A stretch of DNA of 64,000 nucleotides from Rhizobium leguminosarum bv. viciae USDA 2370 (GCF_002008365.1 NZ_MRDL01000047.1:1-64000), one strand, 5' to 3'. Shown: positions 1 through 8,807, counted from the stretch's first letter. Notes: generated by a model not told the origin, from the letters alone. Translations and numbers: made by a program.

Positions 1-524
1 GCGCCGGCGCCGATACGCTGATCGGCGGGGCGGGGGACGACATCTATGCCGTCGACAATGCCGGCGACAGCGTCACCGAGAACGCCAGCGAGGGGACCGA
101 CACGGTCCGCACGAACCTGGCGAGCTATACGCTTGGCGCCAATGTCGAGAACCTCACGTATAACGGAACGGCGGCCTTTACCGGAACGGGAAACTCGCTT
201 GACAACCTTATCACCGGCGGTAACGGGGGCAACACGCTTACCGGTGGTGCCGGCGACGATATTCTCATCGGGGGGGCGGCGGCAGACTTTTTCATCTATT
301 CGCCGAACTGGGGCCACGATACGATCACGAATTTCGTGGCGACCGGCACAGCGCATGACACGATCAGGATCGATCACAGCGTTTTTGCCGATTGGGCGTC
401 GCTTCTTGCCGCATCGAGCCAGTCTGGCAATGATACGATCATAACGGCCGATGCTGACAACACCATAACACTTCAGAGTATCCTCGTATCGAGCCTTCAG
501 TCAGAGGACTTCCAGTTTGTGTGA
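1..524 (+). CDS. RTX-type calcium-binding protein, C-terminal part
   Basis: This is the 3' end of a gene that begins before the window; the reading frame is open from base 3. The visible part of about 173 residues carries glycine- and aspartate-rich nonapeptide units such as GGAGDDIYAV and GGAGDDILIGG. These are the calcium-binding beta-roll repeats of hemolysin-type secreted proteins. The repeats end near residue 100 and are followed by a tail without cysteine that ends in DFQFV, as expected for an uncleaved type I secretion signal. The activity of the missing N-terminal part cannot be told. No type I transporter genes are seen nearby. Confidence 0.85.
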   Translation, partial: AGADTLIGGAGDDIYAVDNAGDSVTENASEGTDTVRTNLASYTLGANVENLTYNGTAAFTGTGNSLDNLITGGNGGNTLTGGAGDDILIGGAAADFFIYSPNWGHDTITNFVATGTAHDTIRIDHSVFADWASLLAASSQSGNDTIITADADNTITLQSILVSSLQSEDFQFV

Positions 525-538
525 TCTTGCTCGAACTT

Positions 539-562
539 CCCCGGCAGAAAAACCTGCCGGGG
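539..562. terminator. Hairpin between the RTX gene and the methyltransferase remnant
   Basis: Nine-base arms (CCCCGGCAG and CTGCCGGGG) enclose an A-rich loop between two convergent genes. There is no clear T run on the plus side, so termination is inferred from position and stability. Confidence 0.5.
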
Positions 563-619
563 GGTGGGCACCTACCTCGGTCCGCATTCCCCGACTGGGC
601 CGGGCCGAGAAAGGAGAGC

Positions 620-1229
620 TTAAGCTTCCAGCCCCTGCTGTACATCCACCTCGCAAAGCCAGATTAACGTCTGGCCATTAGTAGTGGTCCGATCCTCGAC
701 GATGGGGAAGCCTGCTTTTGTCAACTCGGAAGAAAATGCGCCCTTGGACAACACGGTTGTCCAGTTCAACTTGGCCATCTCGTCTGCGCTCATCCCAACT
801 CGATTTGAGACATGGCTGACGACCAAGAAACTGCAGTGGTCCCGAAGATGGCGCAACACAGATTGTAGGTCGGCGATGTACTCGAGTACTCCTAGAAGAG
901 CGATAACGTCATATCGATCCTCCAGTTTGTCCTTCCTCAGGTCAAAAGGCGTTATTCCCTTCCTCTGTGGGTGTAGGTCAAACCCGCGATAAGTGAACCC
1001 AGCCCTTTTGGAGGCGACCAACGGGCCCAATTTGCCGTCGCCGCATCCAATGTCTGCTAAAATCGCCCCGGGGGCGCCCACTCAGCGACGCCGCTTTCGC
1101 TATCAAATCGGCGGAAATGTTCGCCCTGTCCATCCAGGAGTTGGCAGTTTGTCCGCCGCAGTTGAACGCGTCGGTGCCCTGCGGCAGGCTAGCCGGTCTG
1201 CGAAAAGATCGAATTAGTCTTTTGAACAA
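620..1229 (-). pseudogene. Class I SAM-dependent methyltransferase, frameshifted
   Basis: The C-terminal 153 residues, read from a GTG at 1081, hold the SAM-binding motif I ADIGCGDG and continue through LLGVLEYI and LVVSHVSNR, typical of a class I methyltransferase. The N-terminal part lies in another frame and reads through NSWMDRANISADLIAKAAS just upstream. The two halves join if one base is removed near 1082, and a TGA lies directly before the GTG in the second frame. The likely original start is a TTG at 1229, which is uncertain. I read it as a broken gene, although a sequencing slip or independent translation of the C-terminal part is possible. The substrate is unknown. Confidence 0.6.
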
Positions 1230-1368
1230 GTTCCAACTTTCTTGTGGATCAACTACGGGCGATAAGGCGGCCTGCTTGCTATATCGTGACCCGCCATCTT
1301 CGCCGCTATCACGCAGGAGCGAGCAAATCAATCTTAGTTCCACCGTGGCCCCAAACTCAAGGAAACAT

Positions 1369-2938
1369 ATGAGTAAGCTCGGCATTGCGTTAACCGCTCT
1401 CAACGGCCTGTTTTTCGCAGGATCCCTTGGTCTCTCGCCTATCGCTCCTCCTGCATTTGCTCAATTCCTGGCGACATCATTCAACATCAGCCAGAGGAAC
1501 GATGTCTCCTTCGCTTCGATCGCCGTCGCTCGCCCGAACGAACCGGGAAAGAATATGGCGTTCGACATCGTGCCAGGGGAGGGCGCTATATCAAACTCTG
1601 ATAGCGGCTATGCCTGGCAGGACATATCCAATATTGACCCTATCAGGCACCCCGGCTCGCCCAACTTTTGCGCCCGATCTGGCATGAAGGACGGCTGGGC
1701 CGAATTCGGATCGTAGAACTACGATGGGGGCCGGCGTCCGTAATGTTCGGATCATCATGGGAAATACAGTCGGCGCCGAATTGTCGATCGATCCAAGCAA
1801 CAATGATCCAGTTCTCACGATTAAGGGTCGGATCAAGGCGCGCGGCTACGATATCGTACCCACCGATCTGACGTCAATTCGGGCGCTGGCCCTGGCGAAC
1901 GGGGCGAGCACGCCAGCCCGCGATACGTTCTATAATACGGTCGGCAATGAGAGCAACTCGCAGCCTCTTGCCTATGGCCCTGCAATGGTTCTGGCCAAGG
2001 GGTGGGACGGCCGGCCCGTTCCGATGGTCCTGTCCGATAGCCTCATCGAGCGCCAGGAGATTGCCGCCACGGCCGATGCCAGACGCAACATGGGCATGTG
2101 GCTTCGCTGGCTTGATGTGCGAGATCCGGTATGGGGCAGTATCATACCCCTCGTCATGGGCGTCCCGGGATCGAAGTCGGTGCAGGAACTGGCGACGTCG
2201 GCAACCAAGCGCTGGGCCATGATCGATGCGATCCGTGACACATACAACGGCGGCAAGAATATCTGGACGTTCGTTCTCGACCAGTCCGGCCGCAACGATA
2301 ACAGTGCCACGTCAAGCACATGGTCGAACGCCAAGCTCGGCTTGGTCGACCGCGTCAAGACGCGCTATGGGGCGGGCATCCATGTCGTCGGCGTCACCAT
2401 AATTCCGACCATGACCGCTTCGTCGGACAGCGGCCGGACGGTCGCGGGCTATACCGTTCCTGCCTTATGGACAACCACCTTGGCGACGGTGAACAACACC
2501 ATCAAGGCAAGTTCTCGTTACGCCAAGGTCATCGATCAGCTGCTTGCCTTCACGGCGGACACTGATCCGACGAAGTCGTCGGCCGCTGAAATGTTTCCGC
2601 TCGGAAACGTCGTCGGGCATCCTGGAAATCAGGACGGCGTGACGACGTGGGACACGATCAAGCTGCCGGCTTCAGTGCCGGACGGCACCCGCATCATGTT
2701 CGAATATCAGCCTGGTCAATGGACGTCGAGAAACACCTATGGCCGCATCGACAACGGCGACGGGACGGCCGACTATAAGGTGCAGGAGATATTCGCCACC
2801 AACGTCCAGGACAATGCCGCGCTGCTGGCTCAAGGCATGAACCTCGATACCACGTCTTATGTCCATCCGACGCTGCATGGGATCTTGCGATTTGTCGGCC
2901 GCTTGCCGCAATCCGAAAAGCTGAAATTTTACCCCTAG
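1369..2938 (+). pseudogene. Secreted SGNH/GDSL-type hydrolase, split by a frameshift
   Basis: An ATG at 1369 opens a signal peptide (MSKLGIALTALNGLFF, ending APPAFA) that runs to a TAG at 1714. The second part resumes in another frame with ATG 1724 and 404 residues. Removing one base near 1714 would give a single protein of about 520 residues. The second part shows SGNH blocks in order: VLSDSLIE as a block I variant, VPGSKS as block II, DQSGRND as the GxND block III, and a late VHPTLHG histidine as block V. The substrate could be an ester or acyl-sugar. The gene could be decayed or the break could be a sequence error. The methyltransferase next to it is also frameshifted. Confidence 0.55.
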
Positions 2939-2954
2939 TCGAGCGCTGAGAGAG

Positions 2955-3383
2955 ATGACATCCAATGACGATATTTTCCGCGCTCTCGGGCGTGCCGAGG
3001 GAAGGCTGACAGGCATCGAGGACAACGTCGCGCTTCTGCGCAAGGAGGTCAGCGACGAAAAGGCCAATGCCCACAATAGCCGCGCCGTGATCCACCAGCG
3101 GCTCGACGAACAGGCCAGGCAGATCGCCCATCTCGATACCAGGGTGGCGATCAGCGGCGGTGCGGATGCGCAGATCCGCGAGGAAATCAAAAGCCTCAAG
3201 GAGACCGTCGAGAAGAACAAGGAGGCGGTCGGGCCGGCACTTGAAGAGTGGAAACTGATGAAATCGATCGGCTATGGGATATCGGGGCTTATCGCGTTTG
3301 CCGGCCTGACGATTGGCGGGATGATTGCCTATGCCAGCGACGGCGCGGTGGCGGCGCTTCGGCATTGGTTGAAGATCAATTGA
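2955..3383 (+). CDS. DUF1515-like coiled-coil membrane-anchored protein
   Basis: A 142-residue protein with a GAGAG-type ribosome site before the ATG, 16 bases after the SGNH hydrolase stop. The first 95 residues are charged and heptad-like (EGRLTGIEDNVALLRKEV, then KSLKETVEKNKEAV), predicting a coiled coil. A single hydrophobic segment follows (IGYGISGLIAFAGLTIGGMI). The layout matches the rhizobial family I know as DUF1515, whose function is not established; the assignment is from memory of the family. It may be co-transcribed with the broken hydrolase gene. Confidence 0.6.
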   Translation: MTSNDDIFRALGRAEGRLTGIEDNVALLRKEVSDEKANAHNSRAVIHQRLDEQARQIAHLDTRVAISGGADAQIREEIKSLKETVEKNKEAVGPALEEWKLMKSIGYGISGLIAFAGLTIGGMIAYASDGAVAALRHWLKIN

Positions 3384-3656
3384 TGGGTGGTGCCGCTCAT
3401 TCCTCGGCCGGTCTTGAGTGTGGCGTGCGCAGATGCATTTCGTGCTCTACAGATAGCCTACTATTCCGGTGGCGATGGCGCTGTTTCGTTTTATGAAAAT
3501 GAACCCGTTGATGATCCCTTTACGCGCCGCCTTGGCGCCTGGCAGACCGATACTCATGCTCGCCCCAAAACCGAAGCAAACCAGACTCCTAAATTTTAGG
3601 CATCGCTAACGAACAAAACGACCGCCTGCTGGTTTTCCTCTCAGGAGGAAACGGTC

Positions 3657-3842
3657 ATGAAAACCATGAGCAATCGCCAAGTTCGCATTCCCGGCCCGCG
3701 AGAGCACGATGTTGCGGAACATTGCCGCAAGTTTGGGATCGGCCCGGCCGAGGAGAAGAAGCTGAAGAAACTTCTCGGCTCTCGGGCGCCACTCCATGAA
3801 ATCCAGGCCAATGCTCCGCCGCGGCAGCCGAGGTGGCGTTAG
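3657..3842 (+). CDS. Small conserved rhizobial-type protein of unknown function
   Basis: A 61-residue basic protein with a strong ribosome site (CAGGAGGAAACG) just before ATG 3657. ATG 3666 is an alternative in-frame start. The sequence RIPGPREHDVAEHCRKFGIG followed by EEKKLKKLLGS suggests two or three short helices. No enzyme motif or membrane segment is visible. It opens a run of similar small genes that extends to about 8720. I do not recognise a function. Confidence 0.55.
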   Translation: MKTMSNRQVRIPGPREHDVAEHCRKFGIGPAEEKKLKKLLGSRAPLHEIQANAPPRQPRWR

Positions 3843-4446
3843 ATGGCGAGGGTCGCGGAAGACGTCGCAGGTGATCAATACACGCCACATTACGGCAATG
3901 ATTCAAAGATTGAGCGGAACAGAGCAGCGCCGTGAACGCTCGCGAAAGAGGTGCTTTTGCCGGGTTTTGACATGATCGATCTTGTTTAAGACGTGGGCCG
4001 AATCTCCGGCTTGCTCCACTTGGACCTGCTGAAAGCCCTGCTCCGGCGGGGTTTTTCGTTGGCGTTCACTGAGCCTGTCGGTTTTCGCCCGGCGGGAGCT
4101 TATCGGTGTGACGGTCGCAACGCGCCCGGGCAGGTTGTCGATGATCCCCGGCGGAATTTCCGGGATCGTGGCGTCGTATCTCTGCCAGGGAACTTCCGAC
4201 AATATCAGGGGTTTTGCCGGCGGATCGCGCGGCAGGTCTCGTCTCCTGTACCTACTGCTACCCCTGCAGTTGCTGCGCGGTCCACTCATGAAGTATGATG
4301 ATAAGGCGCCGGGCTGTCGTCAGCGGGCAAAGTCATTTGTCGTTTGTCGACGTTGGAAGTTCACACGCTCGAAGACGCATCGATCCGCGTCGGCGCCAGC
4401 ATCTGCGATGGATCAAGAAGGCACAGCTGCGCGCCAGGAAAGCCTG
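3843..4446. other. Gap without a convincing gene
   Basis: No reading frame here has a good ribosome site or a recognisable product. The one feature seen is the terminator-like hairpin near 4032-4056. Several overlapping open frames on both strands look fortuitous. Confidence 0.5.
4032..4056 (+). terminator. Terminator-like hairpin
   Basis: AAAGCCCTGC and GGCGGGGTTTTT form a GC-rich stem followed by five T residues on the plus strand. This is the usual shape of a Rho-independent terminator. It lies about 190 bases after the small gene ending at 3842. Confidence 0.5.
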
Positions 4447-4647
4447 TCAACGCTGCAGTTGCCGCGAGAGCATGAGAATGTAATCGTCGGCGATATCGGC
4501 AACCACCATGGCGGCTTCCGCGGCCGTGTATCCCTTGCCGATGGCGTCGCTGACGATTTTCATCACTGCCGGTTCAAGCGCTTCCCGGCAGTCGGACAGA
4601 CTTTCGTCATGCGGGCATTTTGGACGAAATTCCAAGACGTTGTTCAT
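4447..4647 (-). CDS. Small protein of unknown function
   Basis: A 66-residue protein. The chosen start (MNNVLEFRPKCPHD) is preceded by GGAGGGTATGCC, a good ribosome site, so an in-frame start 19 codons upstream is unlikely. The body is helical and acidic (SDCREALEPAVMKIVSDAIG, then AAEAAMVVADIADDYILML). Two cysteines lie in the first 20 residues. No known family is recognised with confidence. It belongs to the cluster of small genes in this region. Confidence 0.55.
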   Translation of the reverse strand: MNNVLEFRPKCPHDESLSDCREALEPAVMKIVSDAIGKGYTAAEAAMVVADIADDYILMLSRQLQR

Positions 4648-5026
4648 GGCATACCCTCCATTCGATCTAGCTCGGGGCCTCTGAAGGCAAGCCAGCCTCT
4701 CCAAGGAAAGGCGGGGCCACGGTTCCGGCGAGCTGCTTCAGGAACCAGAAGTGTTGTCGTTGAAGCTACGATGGCATAGGGGCGGATGTATTCAAGCGCA
4801 TGCTGATATTAAGGTAAGCCAGTAGGGTTAATTCGTCCACTGATGTTGCATCGTGGCATCGCAAGCCAGCCGCGGCCAATGCATGTCGCCCAAAAGTGTG
4901 CGCGGTTTTGGGATAACGACATGCATCAAATACTGCATGTCGCCCAAAAGTGTGCGCGGTTTTGGGAAAATGACATGCATCCAATAAAGCCCTTAGAGTT
5001 TAGCGCCTGCGAGGCTATTTTTTTCG
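4648..5026. other. Gap holding two palindromic repeats
   Basis: No gene is seen. The middle of the gap carries two near-identical copies of a palindromic rhizobial repeat (separate entry). Confidence 0.6.
4879..4980. repeat. Two tandem copies of a 47-48 bp palindromic repeat
   Basis: Copies at 4879-4926 and 4934-4980 both begin TGCATGTCGCCCAAAAGTGT and end GACATGCAT. The outer ends are complementary and the inner CCCAAAA/TTTTGGG segments pair as well, giving a long hairpin. The same unit recurs at 47709-47757 and 62554-62600, and in decayed, reversed form near 14809-14853. Confidence 0.9.
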
Positions 5027-5209
5027 CTAGACGCTGATACGGCGGCCGGCTTTATCAGCCTCTTTGCGATTGGCGCCGTGCTTCTCGATGATGTCCCTGG
5101 CATCCTCGTTGGAAATGCGATGTTTCTTGGCGAAATAGATGACTTCGTAGGGCGCCTCAGTGACGGCCTCTTTGGCGGGTTGGATCTTTTTCGTTTTGTC
5201 ATTGGACAT
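5027..5209 (-). CDS. Small lysine-rich protein, possibly DUF3606-like
   Basis: A 60-residue protein starting MSNDKTKKIQPAKEA. The start is fixed by GGAAGGAAAAATC directly upstream, in preference to an in-frame ATG five codons earlier. The C-terminal half (YFAKKHRISNEDARDIIEKH) resembles the short helical domain of rhizobial DUF3606 proteins, where a kinase-like tyrosine-rich start is followed by two helices. That match is tentative. Its function is unknown. Confidence 0.6.
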   Translation of the reverse strand: MSNDKTKKIQPAKEAVTEAPYEVIYFAKKHRISNEDARDIIEKHGANRKEADKAGRRISV

Positions 5210-5324
5210 GATTTTTCCTTCCATGGAAATGTTGAGCTGGACGTGCCAACCCCGTCTCCGAACCGAGGATCGGAGAACCGCGCTCTCAAGTCGGCATCAA
5301 TCGAAGAATTGGCTTCGTGCCGTC

Positions 5325-5561
5325 TTATCGATGCGCTCGAGCCGTCATATGTTTTTCCCAGATCTGCGTCGCCTGCGCTGCCGTGCCGGTCTTGTGGAAG
5401 CGCAGCAGGTGCAGTCCTTCCGCCCGTCGTTTTTCGTTAAAGGCGCTGTTTTCGTAGTCGGTGCCTTCGACAATGCTCTCGCTTTGAAGGACGGCCTTCA
5501 ATTCCTGCACATAGTGCCCGGTGATGTTGAAAAGCGCTTCATTCTCAGGTGCGTCTGTCAT
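5325..5561 (-). CDS. Small protein of unknown function
   Basis: A 78-residue protein. The start MTDAPENEALFNITG is preceded by AGGGAAAACG and is preferred over an upstream in-frame ATG that has no ribosome site. The central part (YVQELKAVLQSESIVEGTDY, then NEKRRAEGLHLLRF) looks helical. There is no membrane segment and no cysteine. It probably belongs with the other minus-strand small genes between 4447 and 7674. I do not recognise a family. Confidence 0.5.
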   Translation of the reverse strand: MTDAPENEALFNITGHYVQELKAVLQSESIVEGTDYENSAFNEKRRAEGLHLLRFHKTGTAAQATQIWEKHMTARAHR

Positions 5562-5774
5562 CGTTTTCCCTATGGGTGGTCGCGTGGCATTCAACGCGGT
5601 GCCGGTTCGGCAGGCCACGTTGGTAAGATGCATCAAGCAATCCGCGCCCCTATGGGAAAGGCTGGTATCGGACAGCGTTTAGCTGGGGGTGTCTGTCTGG
5701 AGTTCCATATATCATGCAGCAGCGCCGCCTTGCGAATCAAGGATCAAGGCACGGCCAGTCTGAACGCCCGCATG

Positions 5775-6218
5775 TTAAACCACTTGCCTCCCCGATACCA
5801 TCTCAATCGAAATGCCGAAGAATATGGAGGGAGCAAGGCTGTCTTCGCTTTCCGAGTTTAAGGCAAACGATCCGGGTTCCCACCAGAACGGTTGCTTCTG
5901 CAGGAGGGACCAGGCGTGGATGCGTTCGTCATGCCGGGCCGGCGTATCGGTCAGCTCATCATAGGTGCCCTGAACAAGCACGCTCTTCCACGTTCGGTTT
6001 TCGCCGAATTCTTCAACCTGAACGCAGGCTGGCGAATGGGCCCGCAACAGATCTATCTTCAGGCCCGGCATGGAAAATATGAAAAGTCGGCCTTTTTCAT
6101 AGGCATACTGAATGGGAACGATATAGGGATATTTTTCGCCCAGGCATGCCAGATGGCCACGGGTGTGGCCTGCCAGAAATGCGAGGCAGTCTTGTTCACC
6201 CATTTCTCGCAGTTGCAT
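5775..6218 (-). CDS. Pyridoxamine 5'-phosphate oxidase-like flavin-binding protein
   Basis: The 147-residue protein MQLREMGEQDCLAFLAGHTR continues into GHLACLGEKYPYIVPIQYAY and then RLFIFSMPGLKIDLLRAHSP. This is the opening beta-barrel of the PNPOx-like split-barrel family that binds FMN, haem or F420. Members of this group are commonly annotated as flavin-nucleotide-binding proteins and lack true vitamin B6 oxidase activity. ATG 6218 is chosen because the family begins at about this point. The upstream extension to 6317 has no family similarity. The ligand cannot be inferred. Confidence 0.7.
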   Translation of the reverse strand: MQLREMGEQDCLAFLAGHTRGHLACLGEKYPYIVPIQYAYEKGRLFIFSMPGLKIDLLRAHSPACVQVEEFGENRTWKSVLVQGTYDELTDTPARHDERIHAWSLLQKQPFWWEPGSFALNSESEDSLAPSIFFGISIEMVSGRQVV

Positions 6219-6303
6219 TGCGTTATCCAATTCCGTCAGCGTTTCAGTCCTTCGTTTGATAGGCAGCAAAGCGTCCTGGCTCGCCGCAACAGTCTTGCCG
6301 CGC

Positions 6304-6453
6304 CTACCAGAACACATCGTTGAGAATGATATAGACGATAAAGGCCAGACAGATGGCCGGTGTCGATTTCACCAGAAAGTCGATGTACCGGAACCTGCCG
6401 ATATGCTGAGCCAGGCGTTTCCACGAGTGGATGTTTACCGTGGAAGACATCAT
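6304..6453 (-). CDS. 49-residue single-span membrane protein
   Basis: ATG 6453 follows the strong ribosome site AAAGGAGGGC with good spacing. The first 25 residues are basic (WKRLAQHIGRFRYIDFLVK). They are followed by a hydrophobic stretch TPAICLAFIVYIILNDVFW to the C-terminus, giving one predicted membrane span with the N-terminus inside. It is too small for homology to be judged by eye. The strong ribosome site and coherent topology support translation. It ends 85 bases upstream of the PNPOx-like start on the same strand. Confidence 0.55.
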   Translation of the reverse strand: MMSSTVNIHSWKRLAQHIGRFRYIDFLVKSTPAICLAFIVYIILNDVFW

Positions 6454-6520
6454 GCCCTCCTTTGGTTGGGGCCGGATAACTCTGATCACCCGGGAAGCAG
6501 CGCCCGTTCACAAACTGCCA

Positions 6521-6883
6521 CTACACCAAATATGGGCGCCAATCCTCTGCGCTACAAGGCGTGGCGGATTGCCGGTCCGGCAGAGAGATCCCGCTGCTGT
6601 GCACGATCGCCAATGGCGGCGCGGAGGGGGCAGGATTGCGGGGCACGTCCATACAGGATTGCGCTTCGACCTCAACCATTGCTTCGATCAGTTTCAGCCG
6701 ATCGAGTTTCCGCCGTTGATCGTCGTAGAGCCTGCTGAGCAGCGCATAGGCCGATCCGGAGGGTCTACCTTTGCGCAATAGTTTCCTGATCAGCATTTCC
6801 TGATCGGCAACGCGATGCGCCGCCTTCACGATATGGCGACGCGCCAGCTTCAGGTCTTTCAGGCGGTATCGTGTGGCAACCAT
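6521..6883 (-). CDS. Protein of unknown function
   Basis: A 120-residue protein with the ribosome site GGGGAGCAAAGCAT before ATG 6883. Residues 1-75 are strongly helical and basic (RLKDLKLARRHIVKAAHRVA, then LLSRLYDDQRRKLDRLKLIE). The rest is proline- and serine-rich and probably disordered. Nothing suggests an enzyme, and I do not recognise a family. Same strand and style as its neighbours. Confidence 0.5.
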   Translation of the reverse strand: MVATRYRLKDLKLARRHIVKAAHRVADQEMLIRKLLRKGRPSGSAYALLSRLYDDQRRKLDRLKLIEAMVEVEAQSCMDVPRNPAPSAPPLAIVHSSGISLPDRQSATPCSAEDWRPYLV

Positions 6884-6962
6884 ATGCTTTGCTCCCCCTG
6901 TCTCATCCGGCAGTAGCAGGATGGTGGCCGTTTCATTTCACCGGCCATACGCCTTCTCGCAA

Positions 6963-7226
6963 TCAGCGAAAATCTGCAGCCGTGAGCGTGAAGTTGTTTC
7001 CGCGTCGATGCTGATAGACTCTCGATGCAGCCTCCTGAATGGAAGAACGCGCCGCATCGAAGGCATTGAGATAGGCGGCTTCGGAAGAATTCTGGGTGAT
7101 CGCGCTGCCGAGCGCTGCTTCTTCGACCAGAAACCTGACCTCGAACATGCCGTCATAGCCGGTGAAGCGGACACCTTTTCTTGCTTCGTCGAAGCTGCGG
7201 CTTCTGTTGGGAAAGATAAGTGCCAT
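6963..7226 (-). CDS. DUF1488 family protein
   Basis: The 87-residue product begins MALIFPNRSRSFDEARKGVR and continues FTGYDGMFEVRFLVE. This opening is characteristic of DUF1488, a small alpha-beta family common in rhizobia and of unknown function. The ribosome site AAGGACAACCGC sits before ATG 7226. The longer open frame to 7406 is rejected because its upstream part is low-complexity arginine-rich sequence. Confidence 0.75.
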   Translation of the reverse strand: MALIFPNRSRSFDEARKGVRFTGYDGMFEVRFLVEEAALGSAITQNSSEAAYLNAFDAARSSIQEAASRVYQHRRGNNFTLTAADFR

Positions 7227-7371
7227 TGCGGTTGTCCTTGGAAGTGGGCGGGAGCCGCTGTGCGACCCTCGGACCCGGCGATGATTGTCGATGCACGGCT
7301 GACCGGAACGGGCAGCTTGATGCCAGATGGTTGGCAACCAGCCTGCTGCCATGCCCGATCGTCGGCAGGTC

Positions 7372-7674
7372 TCAATGGATCGTCTGCACGATGACCCGGT
7401 CATCAAGCAAAGCCTGAGATGTCTTGATCAAGCGCACCGTACCAGTGATGATCTCGTCGGAATAGACCGGGTCCGCACGCGAAATTTCGTCCGTCATATC
7501 GCGGAGGACTTTGTTTATCTCAAGCAGAGGCGGCACAAGGTCCAGCAATCCATCGGCGGCCAGCCCGTGAGCCAGGCCTGCGATCACCTCTCTGAGGTGA
7601 TCTATGAGCGCACGCCGTTCTGAAACCGCCAGTGCCGACGGCTTTGTGAAGGTCGCTTCACCGTTGAACTGCAT
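7372..7674 (-). CDS. Small helical protein of unknown function
   Basis: A 100-residue protein with a textbook ribosome site (GAGAGGAGGATACGCATC) before its ATG. The sequence is helical throughout (VSERRALIDHLREVIAGLAH, then LLEINKVLRDMTDEISR). There are no cysteines and no membrane segment. No family is recognised. It is divergent from the plus-strand gene starting at 7866, so the 190-base gap probably holds both promoters. Confidence 0.55.
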   Translation of the reverse strand: MQFNGEATFTKPSALAVSERRALIDHLREVIAGLAHGLAADGLLDLVPPLLEINKVLRDMTDEISRADPVYSDEIITGTVRLIKTSQALLDDRVIVQTIH

Positions 7675-7865
7675 GATGCGTATCCTCCTCTCTCTAAAAT
7701 GGGTTCCGCCACGCCATTATCAATGGCTACCGCCGAATGAGGTTGCGGTCGGATGGCAAAGAGCGCAAGCTGAACTATCGGCGGGCACGATACGGGCACC
7801 GCTGCTTGGGGCGCGCCAGTAAGCCCTGGCGCCAGCGAACCCTAGCCCCAACGAAGGAGGACACA

Positions 7866-8270
7866 ATGTCTTCCACATCAGATCAATTATTCGATATCCA
7901 CAATTTGAGAATGCTGGACCGTATCCTCCGAAAGGCCGGCTTTCGCGGCGGCGAAACCTACGCGACCGATGATGGCGAGATCAGCGCCACAAGTTTCCTC
8001 ATTCATTGTTTCCAGATGGGGATCGTCGATGAGGCCGCGTTGAAATCGGCTCTGAAAATGTATCTCGCGACACAGTTGAGTTCAGGCCCGCTTCCGCAGG
8101 CCATGGAAGACGGCTCCTTTGCCAGATGGCAGGATGACGGCGGCGCCCCGGTGAAAGCCTATCGGATCGCGCGGTATACGGCGTCTGGTCGCGCGGACGC
8201 ACCGCTGCGGCCGCCAGCTTACCGCTTTCCCAAAACCAGGCTGCCTGAACGATTGTCCGAGATCCCGTGA
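7866..8270 (+). CDS. Protein of unknown function
   Basis: A 134-residue protein. ATG 7866 follows GAAGGAGGACACA, so the open frame extending upstream to 7737 is not used. The N-terminal part (DQLFDIHNLRMLDRILRKAG, then FLIHCFQMGIVDEAALKSAL) is helical. The C-terminal third is rich in arginine and proline and may be disordered. No known family is recognised. It precedes the next small gene by about 75 bases on the same strand. Confidence 0.55.
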   Translation: MSSTSDQLFDIHNLRMLDRILRKAGFRGGETYATDDGEISATSFLIHCFQMGIVDEAALKSALKMYLATQLSSGPLPQAMEDGSFARWQDDGGAPVKAYRIARYTASGRADAPLRPPAYRFPKTRLPERLSEIP

Positions 8271-8344
8271 ACGCGCGCCTGCTGCGACGTCACCGGCAAC
8301 GCCCGATCGATCGTCGCGATGACATGACGAACAAGGAAGAAGAC

Positions 8345-8719
8345 ATGTCTGGGATTCACGCCGATCAAAAGGATCGGGCCAGGAAACGCGAGACCATCGC
8401 CCCCGTGCCGAAAAACGCGACGTCAAGCTCGACCGCCGACGATCTGATAACGCAGGCTCGTCAGGCGCGCTCACCGTCGGCGGAGCAGGGGATCGATAGC
8501 GCTGATAAGCAAGCCTATGGTCTGGCTCGTCCACACAAAGGTCCGTTCGACAACGCAACGGCATTCAGCGCTGCCACCTACGACCATGATCTCCCGACGC
8601 GGCAGCAATTGGAGGCGGCGCAACGCAGCCAATCCGATGCGATAAAGCGGCAAGAGGCAAACCGCCAAAAGGGCAAATCCCGCCCGCGCGCAAAGACAAC
8701 GACGCTGAAATCTCCCTGA
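8345..8719 (+). CDS. Small hydrophilic protein of unknown function
   Basis: The chosen start (MSGIHADQKDRARKRE) is preceded by AAGGAAGAAGAC. An in-frame ATG at 8324 and another at 8267 lack comparable sites. The 124-residue product is highly polar, with runs of serine, lysine and arginine (RQEANRQKGKSRPRAKTTT at the end), and is predicted to be largely disordered. No family is recognised. It is probably co-transcribed with the gene ending at 8270. Confidence 0.5.
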   Translation: MSGIHADQKDRARKRETIAPVPKNATSSSTADDLITQARQARSPSAEQGIDSADKQAYGLARPHKGPFDNATAFSAATYDHDLPTRQQLEAAQRSQSDAIKRQEANRQKGKSRPRAKTTTLKSP

Positions 8720-8807
8720 GCAGGAATAGAGGGGCAGACGGCGCCCTATAGATTTCTTGCTGACTGAGCGGTGCTTGGCTCCAAGGCCTTTCCGCTCAGG
8801 TCTGTCG

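Noticed and set aside
3387..3599. A 70-residue plus-strand frame after the DUF1515 gene
   Set aside because: No ribosome site and no recognisable features.
3843..4446. A possible tRNA or integration site near the 4032-4056 hairpin
   Set aside because: No tRNA arms or conserved TTCGA loop could be found.
4879..4980. Possible CRISPR array
   Set aside because: There are only two copies and they are palindromic, with a 7-base spacer; the unit is dispersed elsewhere.
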